Shown piece after piece: positions 17,592-27,001 of a DNA stretch of 64,000 bases. Location: contig JAKSKR010000013.1 in NCBI GenBank assembly GCA_024401645.1, forward strand, positions 1 through 64,000, in the 5' to 3' direction. The notes beneath the pieces were generated by a model. The model saw only the letters and a program-made list of their open reading frames with translations. It was not told the DNA's origin and searched no databases. The position numbers and the translations under genes were made by a program. Every line of letters begins with the position of its first letter. Within the stretch, counting starts at the first letter, position 1. This DNA is from Paludibacteraceae bacterium (GTDB lineage Bacteria; Bacteroidota; Bacteroidia; Bacteroidales; Paludibacteraceae).

Positions 17592-18403
17592 ATAGCTATG
17601 TTAAATAAGTCGTAATACTCGTAAATGTTGTCTAGTTTCTTAATGGCCGACATGTAGTCGAAACGGTTATAGGGTTTGGCTATGCTAACCCGTTTCATGT
17701 ATTGGCCAATAAGGTTTATTGTTTCTGGTGTCAGGTCGCCCCATAGCTCTAGTGTGGTGTCGGTTTGGCTAAGTTGGAAGATGCGCACCGTGTTCATCAC
17801 AAAGTAGAGTATGTCGGTATCTGTTTCTACGTTGTAGGCGTTGGCCAGTTGCAGTTTGCCCATGTTGGCAAGGTAAATGTTCACTTGCTTGTCGCGTACG
17901 TCTATGCCCATAAAGTTGCCCTTGGCTACAAGGCTGCCTTGTATGGTGTAGGCTATGTCGGCTGCCTGTAGGGGGTAGAGGTTGGCTTGTGGCAACATTT
18001 CTTTCAGTTGCAGAGCCTTCCCGCTTGGCTCAAACAGGCATAGGGCGTTGGCTGGTGCAATGGCACTTTTGTTAAGGCTTGTCTGTGGTTCCGAACCAAA
18101 GTTCAGTTTCCAGATGGCCTTAATGTCTAAACCTTCAATGTGTAGTGGGGCTAGTGTCCATTTCTTGCAATCGTCCAACAGGTTTACCTGGCCAAAGTCA
18201 GCAAGCCTTACGCCCATTGCTTCGCATTGCGTGACCACGTCGGCAACGCTGTTGGCTGCCTTGCGGTAAAGGGTGGTAAATTGCTGTTGTTGCCTATGGT
18301 ATAGGGCAAAACAAAATCCACCTGGCAGAAGCCGGATGGATATTGTATAATCGATTGGATTTATGCTTTTTAGTGGAGACTGCGAAATCTCTATGTCTTG
18401 CAT
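17579..18403 (-). CDS. DUF3822 family protein
   Basis: The 274-residue protein contains DYTISIRLLPGGFCFALY near the start, VNIYLANMGKLQLANAYNV in the middle, and the end NRFDYMSAIKKL, all as in DUF3822, a Bacteroidota family with an actin-like/ASKHA-type fold that is found directly before rsmD. Its function is unknown. It overlaps rsmD by 13 bases and shares one base with the gene before it (TAATG), so it belongs to the same transcript. Confidence 0.85.
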   Translation of the reverse strand: MQDIEISQSPLKSINPIDYTISIRLLPGGFCFALYHRQQQQFTTLYRKAANSVADVVTQCEAMGVRLADFGQVNLLDDCKKWTLAPLHIEGLDIKAIWKLNFGSEPQTSLNKSAIAPANALCLFEPSGKALQLKEMLPQANLYPLQAADIAYTIQGSLVAKGNFMGIDVRDKQVNIYLANMGKLQLANAYNVETDTDILYFVMNTVRIFQLSQTDTTLELWGDLTPETINLIGQYMKRVSIAKPYNRFDYMSAIKKLDNIYEYYDLFNIAICAL

Positions 18404-19104
18404 TATTCCCAGTTACCTGCGTTGTTGTTTGCCTTTTCAACATCACCAACCTTCAAGCCAGGGAACTTTTCCATGTTCTTTGCCTGAACGTTCATGTTAA
18501 CAACTTCCTGTCTGTCCAAACCGTTGAGGTAGATGTCGTTGTGTACGCTAGCCTCGAACAAAGGTACGCTGAAACCAGACTTTTCGTTGAACATCATGGT
18601 GTCTTGCAATACGAAGATTGACTGTTTGTTTGTGAAAGGAACGAACTTCAAAGTGTCGATTGGATAGTTTTCACCAAATACAGCAACCATTACAGGCTGA
18701 AGGGTAGTGTCGCGACGGAAATATTCCTTAAATGCTTCGAAATCTTCAATGCCATACTTTGCAGCATCTGAACCATTGTTTTCGTAAACCATCTTCCAAG
18801 CCTTTGCTTCGGTAAGACCCTTGTTCATCTGCTGGTCGGTAAGTGTACCGTTCTTCAATACAACGGCCTTCTGACCGGTCTTTACAAAGTCGATAAGTGA
18901 ATCCCAGTCAGCTGTGTAGTGACCAAAATTTTCCTTGAAACTTTCTTCTGCCTTTCTAATGTCAATCAACTTCTTGATGACTACTGCCTGACGGCCGTCT
19001 CTTGCGTTCTGGAAGTCGATTGGTTTCTGAATACTCTTGCAGCACAAGTATCCCATAACAATAATGGCTACGACCAATACGGCGTTGATTACCTTTTTCA
19101 TCAT
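18403..19104 (-). CDS. Conserved membrane-anchored protein, unknown function
   Basis: First gene of the long minus-strand operon. Residues 4-24 form a signal anchor; the rest (about 205 residues) is soluble and probably periplasmic. It contains IDIRKAEESFKENFGHYTAD, which recalls pilin-like or pseudopilin-type proteins that follow a membrane helix with a small helix-rich domain, but I see no type IV cleavage motif. The protein is familiar as a neighbour of DUF3822 in Bacteroidales and has no known role. A MM start leaves 19104 or 19101 as the first base. Confidence 0.7.
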   Translation of the reverse strand: MMKKVINAVLVVAIIVMGYLCCKSIQKPIDFQNARDGRQAVVIKKLIDIRKAEESFKENFGHYTADWDSLIDFVKTGQKAVVLKNGTLTDQQMNKGLTEAKAWKMVYENNGSDAAKYGIEDFEAFKEYFRRDTTLQPVMVAVFGENYPIDTLKFVPFTNKQSIFVLQDTMMFNEKSGFSVPLFEASVHNDIYLNGLDRQEVVNMNVQAKNMEKFPGLKVGDVEKANNNAGNWE

Positions 19105-19149
19105 AATATTTTATGTCTTTTATTTTTGTCTTTTTTTATTCTTCGGTTG

Positions 19150-19157
19150 CAAATTTA
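19150..19157 (-). promoter_or_regulatory. -7 promoter box for the DUF3822-rsmD-folB-mutY operon
   Basis: TAAATTTG on the minus strand fits TAnnTTTG, 45 bases before the operon's first start codon. Confidence 0.55.
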
Positions 19158-19207
19158 GGAAAAAAGAAAAATAATAGTGAATTTTACTCGGTTTTTATTT
19201 AAAAAAT

Positions 19208-20614
19208 ATGGTTAATCAGTTTTTGGCCGACAAAATTCGGGCTGAATTTGGGCTTATTCCTACCCAACAACAGAACGAACTCATCGACCAACTCTCTCAA
19301 TTTATATGTTCTCCCGAACAGAATTTGGTGTTCTTGCTTAAGGGGTGCGCCGGTACGGGTAAGACGTCGCTTGTTAGTGCCCTCATCCGCACATTGGTTG
19401 CGTTCCAGCAAGATGTGGTCTTGCTGGCTCCAACAGGTAGGGCTGCAAAGGTGCTTTCGTCCTATTCGGGGCGCTCGGCTTTCACCATTCACCGCTACAT
19501 CTACCGCCAGAAGGTGGTGGGCGAACTGAATGGCTCGTTCGACCTCAACTTCAACCGACACAAGAATGCGGTCTTTGTGGTCGACGAGGCTTCCATGATT
19601 TCCAACGGTGGCTCTGAAGGCAATTTCGGTTCGGGGCGTTTGCTGGAAGATTTGCTCGAGTATGTATATAATGGTGAGGGGAACCGCATCATTTTTGTGG
19701 GTGACTTGGGACAGCTGCCACCTGTGGGCGAACTGATGAGTCCGGCTCTCGAAAGGTCGGGCTATGAGCACTGCGGTTTCCAGGTCTACGAGTCTTTCTT
19801 GACCGATGTCGTCCGTCAAACTGAAGAGTCTGGCATCCTTTACAATGCTACCAATATGCGTTTGCTTATGCCCGACTACGATGGCAGCCTGCCCGAAATT
19901 GTTACCGAATCGTTTACCGACATTGTTAAGATAACTGGCGCCGAACTGGTCGAGGAAATAGCGTCGGCATACAGCCATTTCGGCATGGACGATGTTATAG
20001 TCATTTCGCGTTCCAACAAACGTGTCAATGTTTTCAACAACGGCATCCGAAACATGGTGCTCTACCGCGAGGAGGAACTGACAACGGGCGACATGGTGAT
20101 GGTAGTGAAGAACAACTACTTCTGGGCGAAGGAGATTAAGGAACTCGATTTTATTGCGAATGGCGACGTGGCCGAGGTGAAACGTGTGCGACACCATGTT
20201 GATATGTATGGCTTCCGTTTTGCCGACGTGCTTCTCTACTTCCCCGACTACGATGTTGAAATTGATGCGAAGATAATGCTCGACGTGTTGCAAAGCGAGG
20301 CTCCGTCGCTCTCTTATGCCGATAATAACAGACTGTATCAGGCTGTTGAAGCCGACTATGCCGATGTTACCAACAAGCGCGAACGCTATAAGCAGATGAA
20401 GGAGAACCCCTACCTTAATGCCTTGCAGGTGAAGTTTGCCTATGCCGTAACTTGCCACAAGGCCCAAGGTGGACAGTGGAGTTGTGTCTTCCTCGATAAG
20501 GGATTTGTTCCAGAGGAACAGCGCGATGTCGATTTCCTACGCTGGCTCTATACGGCATTTACCCGTGCCACACAAAAGGTTTACCTCGTTAATTGGGATG
20601 AGAAAACGGACTGA
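19208..20614 (+). CDS. RecD-like ATP-dependent DNA helicase
   Basis: A 468-residue SF1B helicase. Walker A is LKGCAGTGKTSL, followed by VVLLAPTGRAAKVLS (motif Ia), VVDEASMISN (Walker B), IIFVGDLGQLPPVG (motif III), and near the end FAYAVTCHKAQGGQW and WLYTAFTRATQKVYL (motifs V and VI, UvrD_C_2). This set fits the single-protein RecD/AAA_30 helicases of Bacteroidales, not the RecBCD subunit, and no recB or recC is nearby. It is divergent from the rsmD-mutY operon and shares a 103-base intergenic region with it. Confidence 0.88.
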   Translation: MVNQFLADKIRAEFGLIPTQQQNELIDQLSQFICSPEQNLVFLLKGCAGTGKTSLVSALIRTLVAFQQDVVLLAPTGRAAKVLSSYSGRSAFTIHRYIYRQKVVGELNGSFDLNFNRHKNAVFVVDEASMISNGGSEGNFGSGRLLEDLLEYVYNGEGNRIIFVGDLGQLPPVGELMSPALERSGYEHCGFQVYESFLTDVVRQTEESGILYNATNMRLLMPDYDGSLPEIVTESFTDIVKITGAELVEEIASAYSHFGMDDVIVISRSNKRVNVFNNGIRNMVLYREEELTTGDMVMVVKNNYFWAKEIKELDFIANGDVAEVKRVRHHVDMYGFRFADVLLYFPDYDVEIDAKIMLDVLQSEAPSLSYADNNRLYQAVEADYADVTNKRERYKQMKENPYLNALQVKFAYAVTCHKAQGGQWSCVFLDKGFVPEEQRDVDFLRWLYTAFTRATQKVYLVNWDEKTD

Positions 20615-20815
20615 CGGTAACAAATCTTCCTTTTGTCAATTTTTTTATCTTGAAAAAATTACATACGGTCTAAAAAAGTATTATTTTAGTGCACATGTTT
20701 CAAAGTGTGTGTTGTTGACGTTGGGATGTCATTCCCAAAACTTTACCAAAACATAATTTTGAAGTTCCTTTTGTTACGGGGTTTGAATTTATTAATCTAA
20801 ATACTAAAATATAGA

Positions 20816-22378
20816 ATGAAAAACGCAACAGACATCCTTGTTGATATTTCAGACAACATGGAGGGCAACAAGCAGGCTTGCGCTAAACGTGTGCTTCTTG
20901 ATGAAATTTTGCCTTTAATCGATTTTTCTGAAATTACTGGTTTGAAGACATTCATGGCTTCTGGCCCTGTATGTTTGGTTATCCGTTCTGTCGATTTGGG
21001 TATTAATCCTAAATCTGATTTCGACCAGAAAATCAACAACCTTCCAATGCCAAATTCTGGCGCTCCTATTTCTAATGCTATTCGCGAATCGTTGGGCGAA
21101 CTTAAGAAACAGGATGCCGACAACAAGCGCATTATTATCGTAACTGCCGGTATCGATACTTTGGCAGGTTCTTACATCAATGCTGTTAAGGAAGCTGCTG
21201 ACGAAGGCGTTCAGGTTTCTGTTGTGCTGATTGGTGGTACCGACAGCGCAAAGTCTGCTGCTCGCGAGGCTGCTGCCGAAGGTAAGGGTGCTGCTTGCTT
21301 CATTGCTGGCGACGTTTACGATACTGTATCTGCTCGTGCAGAAATCAATAACTTGGGTGCTGCGCTTAAGGGTATTGCCGCTTCTCCTGTCAAGGAAGAA
21401 CCTAAAGTCGAAGTTAAGGTTGAACCTCAGCAGTCTACTTCTAATTCAAATTCTTCAGCTTCTCAATCTGCAAGCCAGGAACAGCCAAAGGCAGAGTCTA
21501 AAGACTTTATTTCTGGTTTGAAGGAAGCCTTGAAGGATGGCGGTATCATTGATATTGACGACTTTAAGCAGACCGTTTCTTCTTCTATCAACCAGTTGGG
21601 CGAATCAATCCAAACCGTGTTCGAACCAATCAAGGTAAACAAGGAAGATGGTACTTCATCTACCGAAAAGGTAGACTTGGCAGAAATTATTGCTAAAAAT
21701 AAGGAATCGCTTTCTAACATTCAGAAACAGGCTTCCGAAAGCATTGCAGCCCTCATGGAAAGCTGTGGTAAGGCTATCGCTGAACTTCAGGTTAAGGCTA
21801 CCGACAGAATTAACGAATTGGTGACTGAACACAACGCTACCACTTCAAGCTTGATGAAGAATAGCGAAGAGGCGTTCAACAAGCTTTCTCAAGAAAAGGA
21901 CGAGGCTTTAGCCAAGGTTGACCAGCTGATTGAGGACGATAAGAAGGTCATCATCCGTACCAACGAAGACCTCGACTTGCAGGTTGAAACCAAGAGCCAG
22001 TTATTCTTGAATGCCCACTTGCAGAAGAAGTACCCTGGCCGTGTTAATTGGGTTAACCAGAACGGCGATGCTAAAAAGGGTTACGATTTTATTGTTGACG
22101 ATCACGATACAGCAAACAACACATTCGAATATGTTATTGCTTGTAAGGGTATTCTCGACGATTCAAAGACTTTCTTCTTGCGTCAGCGCGAATGGGAGGC
22201 TTGTGTTAAGAACAGCCGCAACTACCAGGTTTACGTGCTTTCTAACTTGAGTTCTTCTGAACCAACCCTTACGGTTGTCGACAACCTTATGGACTGGATC
22301 ACCTCTGGCCGCATCGTCCCTTGTGCCGATGCTAACATCAAGCTTAAGGCTGGCCACGTGGTGTTTACCATCAAGTAA
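20816..22378 (+). CDS. vWA domain protein with coiled coil and DUF3883 (NO VEIN-like) C-terminus
   Basis: The 520 residues fall into four parts. Residues 4-190 look like a von Willebrand A domain: a MIDAS-like LVDISDNM, a Rossmann strand RIIIVTAGIDTL, and SVVLIGG. Residues 195-235 are a Ser/Gln/Glu-rich linker. Residues about 285-385 are helical and charged, probably coiled coil. Residues about 395-520 (GYDFIVDDHD, FEYVIACKG, TFFLRQREWEACVKN, YQVYVLSN) match the DUF3883 pattern as I know it, a domain common in nucleic-acid-linked and defence proteins. The MIDAS is not canonical (D-x-S-x-N). No operon partner; terminator at 22397. Confidence 0.65.
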   Translation: MKNATDILVDISDNMEGNKQACAKRVLLDEILPLIDFSEITGLKTFMASGPVCLVIRSVDLGINPKSDFDQKINNLPMPNSGAPISNAIRESLGELKKQDADNKRIIIVTAGIDTLAGSYINAVKEAADEGVQVSVVLIGGTDSAKSAAREAAAEGKGAACFIAGDVYDTVSARAEINNLGAALKGIAASPVKEEPKVEVKVEPQQSTSNSNSSASQSASQEQPKAESKDFISGLKEALKDGGIIDIDDFKQTVSSSINQLGESIQTVFEPIKVNKEDGTSSTEKVDLAEIIAKNKESLSNIQKQASESIAALMESCGKAIAELQVKATDRINELVTEHNATTSSLMKNSEEAFNKLSQEKDEALAKVDQLIEDDKKVIIRTNEDLDLQVETKSQLFLNAHLQKKYPGRVNWVNQNGDAKKGYDFIVDDHDTANNTFEYVIACKGILDDSKTFFLRQREWEACVKNSRNYQVYVLSNLSSSEPTLTVVDNLMDWITSGRIVPCADANIKLKAGHVVFTIK

Positions 22379-22396
22379 GAGACCGTCACTCAAAAT

Positions 22397-22439
22397 AAAG
22401 GCAGGTGTGTCATAATGTAAATTATGATGCACCTGCTTT
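22397..22439 (+). terminator. Terminator after the vWA-DUF3883 gene
   Basis: An imperfect stem of about 19 bp (22397-22416 with 22421-22439) is followed by GTTTTA. It begins 18 bases after the stop codon. Confidence 0.65.
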
Positions 22440-22545
22440 GTTTTATAAGAATTCTTTCGTGATTTTTCTTTGTCAGTATCAACTAGGGTTTAGTCTCAAC
22501 TCTGTTTAACAAGCTAGTAGATTTTAACCTCGTCGCTCTTTCTTG

Positions 22546-24135
22546 CTACGACGAGAAACTGACGCATTCAGCCCCATTGCCTCGGTCTATTGCCCAACCG
22601 TCTATGGTGTGCCCTTCGGTAGAGAAGTTGACCGCCACCTTTACGATTTGTCGTCCGTCGCATTCGTAAGGGATTAGGTAACCCTTTTCGTCAATCTGTA
22701 GTAATGCCTTGTCTAGCTTGCCCTGGAACTTGAATTCGAAGACGTAGATGTGGGTTGGTGTCTTCAACACCATGTCGCTGCGGCCTGCCGAATTCTTCAC
22801 TTCCGAATCGACAAACTGGCAGAGCAATCGGGCTATCAGGAAGAAAATTAGGTGATAACTCTTCTCTTTCTCTTGCATATAGTCGTAAGGGATGCTGCTG
22901 ATGAATGAACGCATCAAGTGTAGCGCTTCATCAAGCTTGTCGTCTTGCAGAAAGACACCAAAGTGGGCAATGAAGACGTTCGACTCTTGCGTGCTAGGTG
23001 CAAGGTAGTAGGGTATGAGGTTCTTGTACAGCCCTATTCGTACTTCGTTGTTGGGAACTGCGAGGGTGAAAAGCGACTGCCTTTTCTCGTAATCCTTAAT
23101 GGTGATGTATCCGCTTTGGTAGAGCAAGGGGAAGGCTGTTGTCATGCCTTCAGTCGGAGCGTCGAAATCTGTTATGGAAGCCTGGGCTCCTTCAAGATTT
23201 TCAATCTTAAAGTTGAACTTTTTCAGTTGGTTGATTAGCCAACTTGGCGTGCCGCTGGCAAACCAGTAGCTGCTCAACTCCTTGTCGTTTAGTGCGTTTA
23301 GAAGACTGAACGGATTGAATATGTCACGAGAATTTTTGCTGAAATGGTAGCCGTCATATTGTCGCGTAAGCATTTCTACCGCCTCATCGAAAGAACATTC
23401 GTTTGCATCGGCAAATCCTTGTATCTGTGGCTTTAGTTGTGTTAAGGCTTCGTCCTTCGAAATGCCGCATACGGCATCGTACTCGTCGAACATGCTGACC
23501 ACCTTTAGGTTGTTTATCTCGCTGAAGATGCTCAACTGGCTGAACTTTGTTATGCCAGTAATGAAGGCGAAACGGATGTGTTCGTCGCAATCCTTAATCG
23601 GGCTGTAGAAGGAACGGAAGAGGTTGCGGAAGTCGACCAACTTATTAGGGTCGTGCATCACTTCAAGCATGGGCGAGTCGTACTCGTCGATGAGGATGAC
23701 GACTGGTTTTCCTGTTTTAAGGTGGGCTTCCCTAAATAGGTTTTGCAAACGGCCTTTAATGTCTTTGTTATAAGATTCCACCCCATACTCCAACTCGTAG
23801 TCGCAAATCATTGAGTTGAGTCTGTTTTTAGTGTCTTCAATGTCGGTGTATTTCGCAGTACTCATGTTGAAGTGAAACACAGGGTATTTCGCCCAGTCTT
23901 TCTCCAACATACCAGCCTTGAGGCCTTCGAATAGTTCCTTCCTTCCTTCGAAATATGACTTGAATGTGCTGACAAGCAGACTTTTCCCAAAACGGCGCGG
24001 ACGAGAGAGAAATACGAATTTGTACTGGTGCGTCAGGTTGTAAACGTATTCAGTCTTATCTACATACAGGTAGTCGCCCTCAACTATTTCGCTGAAGGTC
24101 TGTATGCCGATGGGGTATCTTCTCTTATCTACCAT
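22546..24135 (-). CDS. AAA-ATPase-like / PD-(D/E)XK nuclease-like protein
   Basis: The start MVDKRRYPIGIQTF is chosen because the two related genes in this window begin the same way; the frame extends 27 codons further upstream. The N-terminal part is the AAA-ATPase-like family (PF09820): YVDKTEYVYNL, Walker A-like FLSRPRRFGKSLL, Walker B-like VILIDEYDSPML, then FAFITGITKFS. The last 100 residues (SDMVLKTPTHIYVFEFKFQG) are the PDDEXK_9/DUF1703 domain with D-x-E-x-K. These genes are numerous in Bacteroidales; their role is not established and a part in phage defence or mobile-element biology has been suggested. It is diverged from the two copies at 32-35 kb. Confidence 0.85.
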   Translation of the reverse strand: MVDKRRYPIGIQTFSEIVEGDYLYVDKTEYVYNLTHQYKFVFLSRPRRFGKSLLVSTFKSYFEGRKELFEGLKAGMLEKDWAKYPVFHFNMSTAKYTDIEDTKNRLNSMICDYELEYGVESYNKDIKGRLQNLFREAHLKTGKPVVILIDEYDSPMLEVMHDPNKLVDFRNLFRSFYSPIKDCDEHIRFAFITGITKFSQLSIFSEINNLKVVSMFDEYDAVCGISKDEALTQLKPQIQGFADANECSFDEAVEMLTRQYDGYHFSKNSRDIFNPFSLLNALNDKELSSYWFASGTPSWLINQLKKFNFKIENLEGAQASITDFDAPTEGMTTAFPLLYQSGYITIKDYEKRQSLFTLAVPNNEVRIGLYKNLIPYYLAPSTQESNVFIAHFGVFLQDDKLDEALHLMRSFISSIPYDYMQEKEKSYHLIFFLIARLLCQFVDSEVKNSAGRSDMVLKTPTHIYVFEFKFQGKLDKALLQIDEKGYLIPYECDGRQIVKVAVNFSTEGHTIDGWAIDRGNGAECVSFSS

Positions 24136-24153
24136 TATTGTCTGCGTTTTGTG

Positions 24154-24161
24154 CAAAGATA
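24154..24161 (-). promoter_or_regulatory. -7 promoter box for the AAA-ATPase-like gene
   Basis: TATCTTTG on the minus strand, 18 bases before the chosen start at 24135. Its position rules out the longer N-terminus. Confidence 0.6.
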
Positions 24162-24224
24162 ATCTATTTGGCGCAAATTCAGTACTTGAAACAACAGAAG
24201 CACATATCTTTTGCATATAAGTAC

Positions 24225-24232
24225 TATTTTTG
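24225..24232 (+). promoter_or_regulatory. -7 promoter box for the Sel1-repeat gene
   Basis: TATTTTTG fits TAnnTTTG and lies 28 bases before ATG 24261, which supports that start. Confidence 0.55.
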
Positions 24233-24260
24233 CAATGCTAATTTTCAAATTTGTTGTAGA

Positions 24261-25721
24261 ATGAATAAACGTAAGTTCTTGACGTATGCAGCCTATTGCC
24301 TGCTATTCTTATCCCTATCGTTATCACAAGCTTTTGCGGTTAAGGTCAGCATTGAAGACTTGCAATACCATTCCGAGTATAAGGGACGGGTGAAATCTGT
24401 CAAGGAATTTGAGGGGAACAATGTCTCAATTTCATACTACGACGAAAGCGGACGTTTTCAGCGTCGAGACCAGTTGTCAGACGGCAAGCAGGAAACTGTT
24501 GAAAGCATGAAATACGACAAGTGGGGATTCCCTACAGAATATAATTCGGGCGGCGCCATCACAGCTTTAAAGTTTAACAGTCAGCACCAGTTGCAATTTA
24601 TCGACGACGGCATACACGTGTCAGAAAAACAGTATACCCCTAAAGGTTTAGTATATAGAACGGTGATGTTCAAGAAGCATGGCGAATACGATGTGATGGT
24701 GGAATACGCATACGATAAAAACGACAATATTATAGAACAGCACCACTACAAGCTCATGCGCAATGGTTGGCGCAAGACTGCAATAGTCAGAAATGAATTT
24801 ACCGAGAACAATGTGCTGAAAACTGAAACTTGGCACGTCTTCGAACGTTTTGACACCGTACCTAAACCTAAAATTTGGACAAAAAGAACATTCAACGGTG
24901 CCGGACTGCCTGTCGAAGATATTCGTTATGGTAATTCATACAAGGTTGCCGAAACCACCACCTATACTTACGACGAGCAAGGCAACCTTACCAAAAGGCT
25001 CCGAAGCAAGGGCAATTCCACCGAAACTTTAACCAATACTTATACCTACGACGAGCAAGGCAATCCAACAGTGGTGGCATTCAACTGTGTGGTTGAAAAA
25101 CCTGAAATGGCAGATGACGAATCTTGGGGTAACTATTCTGGTAGCCGCAGGTATGAGTACGAGTATTATCCGCAAACTACAACGAATAAGGCTGAAGTTA
25201 AGGCTGCGGTTAACGGTTACGGACCAACAGGGAAGTATGAACAGAAAGGTGATTGGGAACAGTCTTTCAAAATTTTGACTAAGCTTGCTGCTAAAGGAAA
25301 CACCGAAGCTATGTGCCGACTGGCGTTCTACTACCAAACCGGAACGGCTACAACTGCCAATTACCAGAAAGCCGCTGAACTATACAGAACTGCAACCGAA
25401 AAGGGTTGTGCTGAAGCTCAATATTGTTTAGGGGTTAGCTGTCTGTTGGGTTTTGGAGTGCAGAAAAACGAAGCTGAAGCGGACAAATGGTTATTAAGTG
25501 CTGCCGACAAGGGTTATAAAAAGGCATACTACGATGCCGGCCTCCGTCTTCAAGCGAAAGAAGAACGTGACCATTTTTCAGCGAAAGCGGTCGAATACTT
25601 CAGGCAATCGGCGGCAATGGGTTACTTACCAGCACAAAAGGTTCTCAATATCATTGAGAAACATAATAAATCAGCCGAAAAGGCAAAAGGGAAAGACGAC
25701 GGCAAAAGCAGTATCCGATGA
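24261..25721 (+). CDS. Secreted protein with YD-like repeats and Sel1 (TPR-like) repeats
   Basis: ATG at 24261 is chosen because a signal peptide follows it directly (residues 1-27, ending QAFA). Residues about 30-290 hold degenerate RHS/YD-like beta repeats, clearest as TYTYDEQGNLTKRLR and TYTYDEQGNPTVV. Residues about 330-475 hold four Sel1-like repeats (GNTEAMCRLAFYYQTG, GCAEAQYCLGVSCLLGFGV, GYKKAYYDAGLRL, GYLPAQKVLNII). The mix suggests an envelope or periplasmic protein-binding scaffold. No catalytic motif is visible. It is transcribed away from the AAA-ATPase-like gene with a shared short promoter region. Confidence 0.75.
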   Translation: MNKRKFLTYAAYCLLFLSLSLSQAFAVKVSIEDLQYHSEYKGRVKSVKEFEGNNVSISYYDESGRFQRRDQLSDGKQETVESMKYDKWGFPTEYNSGGAITALKFNSQHQLQFIDDGIHVSEKQYTPKGLVYRTVMFKKHGEYDVMVEYAYDKNDNIIEQHHYKLMRNGWRKTAIVRNEFTENNVLKTETWHVFERFDTVPKPKIWTKRTFNGAGLPVEDIRYGNSYKVAETTTYTYDEQGNLTKRLRSKGNSTETLTNTYTYDEQGNPTVVAFNCVVEKPEMADDESWGNYSGSRRYEYEYYPQTTTNKAEVKAAVNGYGPTGKYEQKGDWEQSFKILTKLAAKGNTEAMCRLAFYYQTGTATTANYQKAAELYRTATEKGCAEAQYCLGVSCLLGFGVQKNEAEADKWLLSAADKGYKKAYYDAGLRLQAKEERDHFSAKAVEYFRQSAAMGYLPAQKVLNIIEKHNKSAEKAKGKDDGKSSIR

Positions 25722-25885
25722 GTCTTTTATTTCAGGTCAGACTGCAGTCCTCGTCACTCCTGTTCAAGAAGATGCTAGCTATGTTGGCAGCCTCAATGCC
25801 TTGATTAGCCCATAACCAATATTTTGGTCATTTTTAGAAGAATTTTGGTTAATGTATTAAGGTGCGTTTGCCTTAATATTGCACT

Positions 25886-26965
25886 ATGAAAATTATACCA
25901 CTACTTATTACATTCGCAATGTCGATGAACATGTCTGCGCAAACGCTCAATAAACGTCAATTGCATCTTGCCACTTGTGCCGCTCTTGAGGCCAATGGCG
26001 ACTTGCAACGTCTTCGCCCCGCTGTTAAGGATGCCTTGAACAATGGCGTCTCGGTTAATGAATTGAAGGAAGCTTTCTCGCAACTCTATGCCTATACGGG
26101 CTTCCCTAGGTCGCTCAATGCCTTGGGTGTTTTAGACAAGGTGTTAGAAGAAAAGAATCCGAATTGGGTTACAGGTGCCGAATGGCAAAAACCTGAAGTT
26201 TGGGACAATGCCGGTGCGGCTTTAAAATTGGGTGCCGACGTGCAAACCCAATTGTGTGGCGGCAAACCTTTTACTTACGATTTCTGTCCACAGAACGATT
26301 ATTATTTGAAATCGCACCTTTTTGGCGATATTTTTGCTGGTAAGGCCCTTTCGGCTGCCGATCGCGAAATTGTTACTGTTGCGGCGCTTTCGGCTCTCGA
26401 AGGGGTTGCTCCTCAATTGGCTGCCCACAAGGCTGGTGCCGTAAACATGGGTAACACCAAGGAACAGGTCGACGAACTCTGTGCGTTCTTAAGCAAGAAC
26501 GGATTGTCGAAATGCGATGCTGCTACCGATGCCGTTGCTGGCCAATGGCCACAAGGTGCACCAAATGTAAACTATGCCAAGTTCTTTATTGGTAACAGTT
26601 ACCTCCATCAGGTCAAGCCCGTTAATTTGGGTGCCGACGAAAAGACGGTTTTGCCTACGGCTAATGTTACCTTCGAACCTGGTTGCCGTAATAACTGGCA
26701 CATCCACCATGGCGCAAGGCAAGTCCTCATCTGCGTTAGCGGTAAGGGGTGGTATCAGGAATGGGGAAAGAAGGCCATTGAATTGAAACCAGGTGACGTG
26801 GTCGATATACCCGAGGGCGTTAAGCATTGGCATGGTGCCCAAAAGGACTCTTGGTTCCAGCATCTGGCAACACATGTCGAAGTGCCTAACACTGCTCCTG
26901 GCAAGGAGGCTAACGAGTGGCTAGAACCCGTTAGCGATGCCGACTATAACCAATTGTCGAAGTAA
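25886..26965 (+). CDS. Carboxymuconolactone decarboxylase-like plus cupin fusion protein
   Basis: A 359-residue protein with a signal peptide (about 1-19, ending SAQ). Residues about 30-95 and 135-205 resemble two carboxymuconolactone decarboxylase/AhpD-type helical domains (VSVNELKEAFSQLYAYTGFP; KALSAADREIVTVAALSAL), without the AhpD CxxC. Residues about 245-335 are a cupin (CRNNWHIHHGARQVLICVSG, then PGDVVDIPEGVKHWHGA) with its metal-binding histidines. Substrate unknown. It opens a run of four same-strand genes with a hydrolase and two flavoproteins, suggesting a redox or detoxification pathway. Confidence 0.85.
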   Translation: MKIIPLLITFAMSMNMSAQTLNKRQLHLATCAALEANGDLQRLRPAVKDALNNGVSVNELKEAFSQLYAYTGFPRSLNALGVLDKVLEEKNPNWVTGAEWQKPEVWDNAGAALKLGADVQTQLCGGKPFTYDFCPQNDYYLKSHLFGDIFAGKALSAADREIVTVAALSALEGVAPQLAAHKAGAVNMGNTKEQVDELCAFLSKNGLSKCDAATDAVAGQWPQGAPNVNYAKFFIGNSYLHQVKPVNLGADEKTVLPTANVTFEPGCRNNWHIHHGARQVLICVSGKGWYQEWGKKAIELKPGDVVDIPEGVKHWHGAQKDSWFQHLATHVEVPNTAPGKEANEWLEPVSDADYNQLSK

Positions 26966-27001
26966 GAGCTTGTTGGCGATTTCTAAACTGCTTCTAAATA
27001 T

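Noticed and set aside
19199..20467. Long open frame (422 codons) antisense to the RecD-like helicase
   Set aside because: It is the mirror of a clearly coding helicase gene, has no recognisable motifs, and its His/Val-rich composition is typical of antisense frames.
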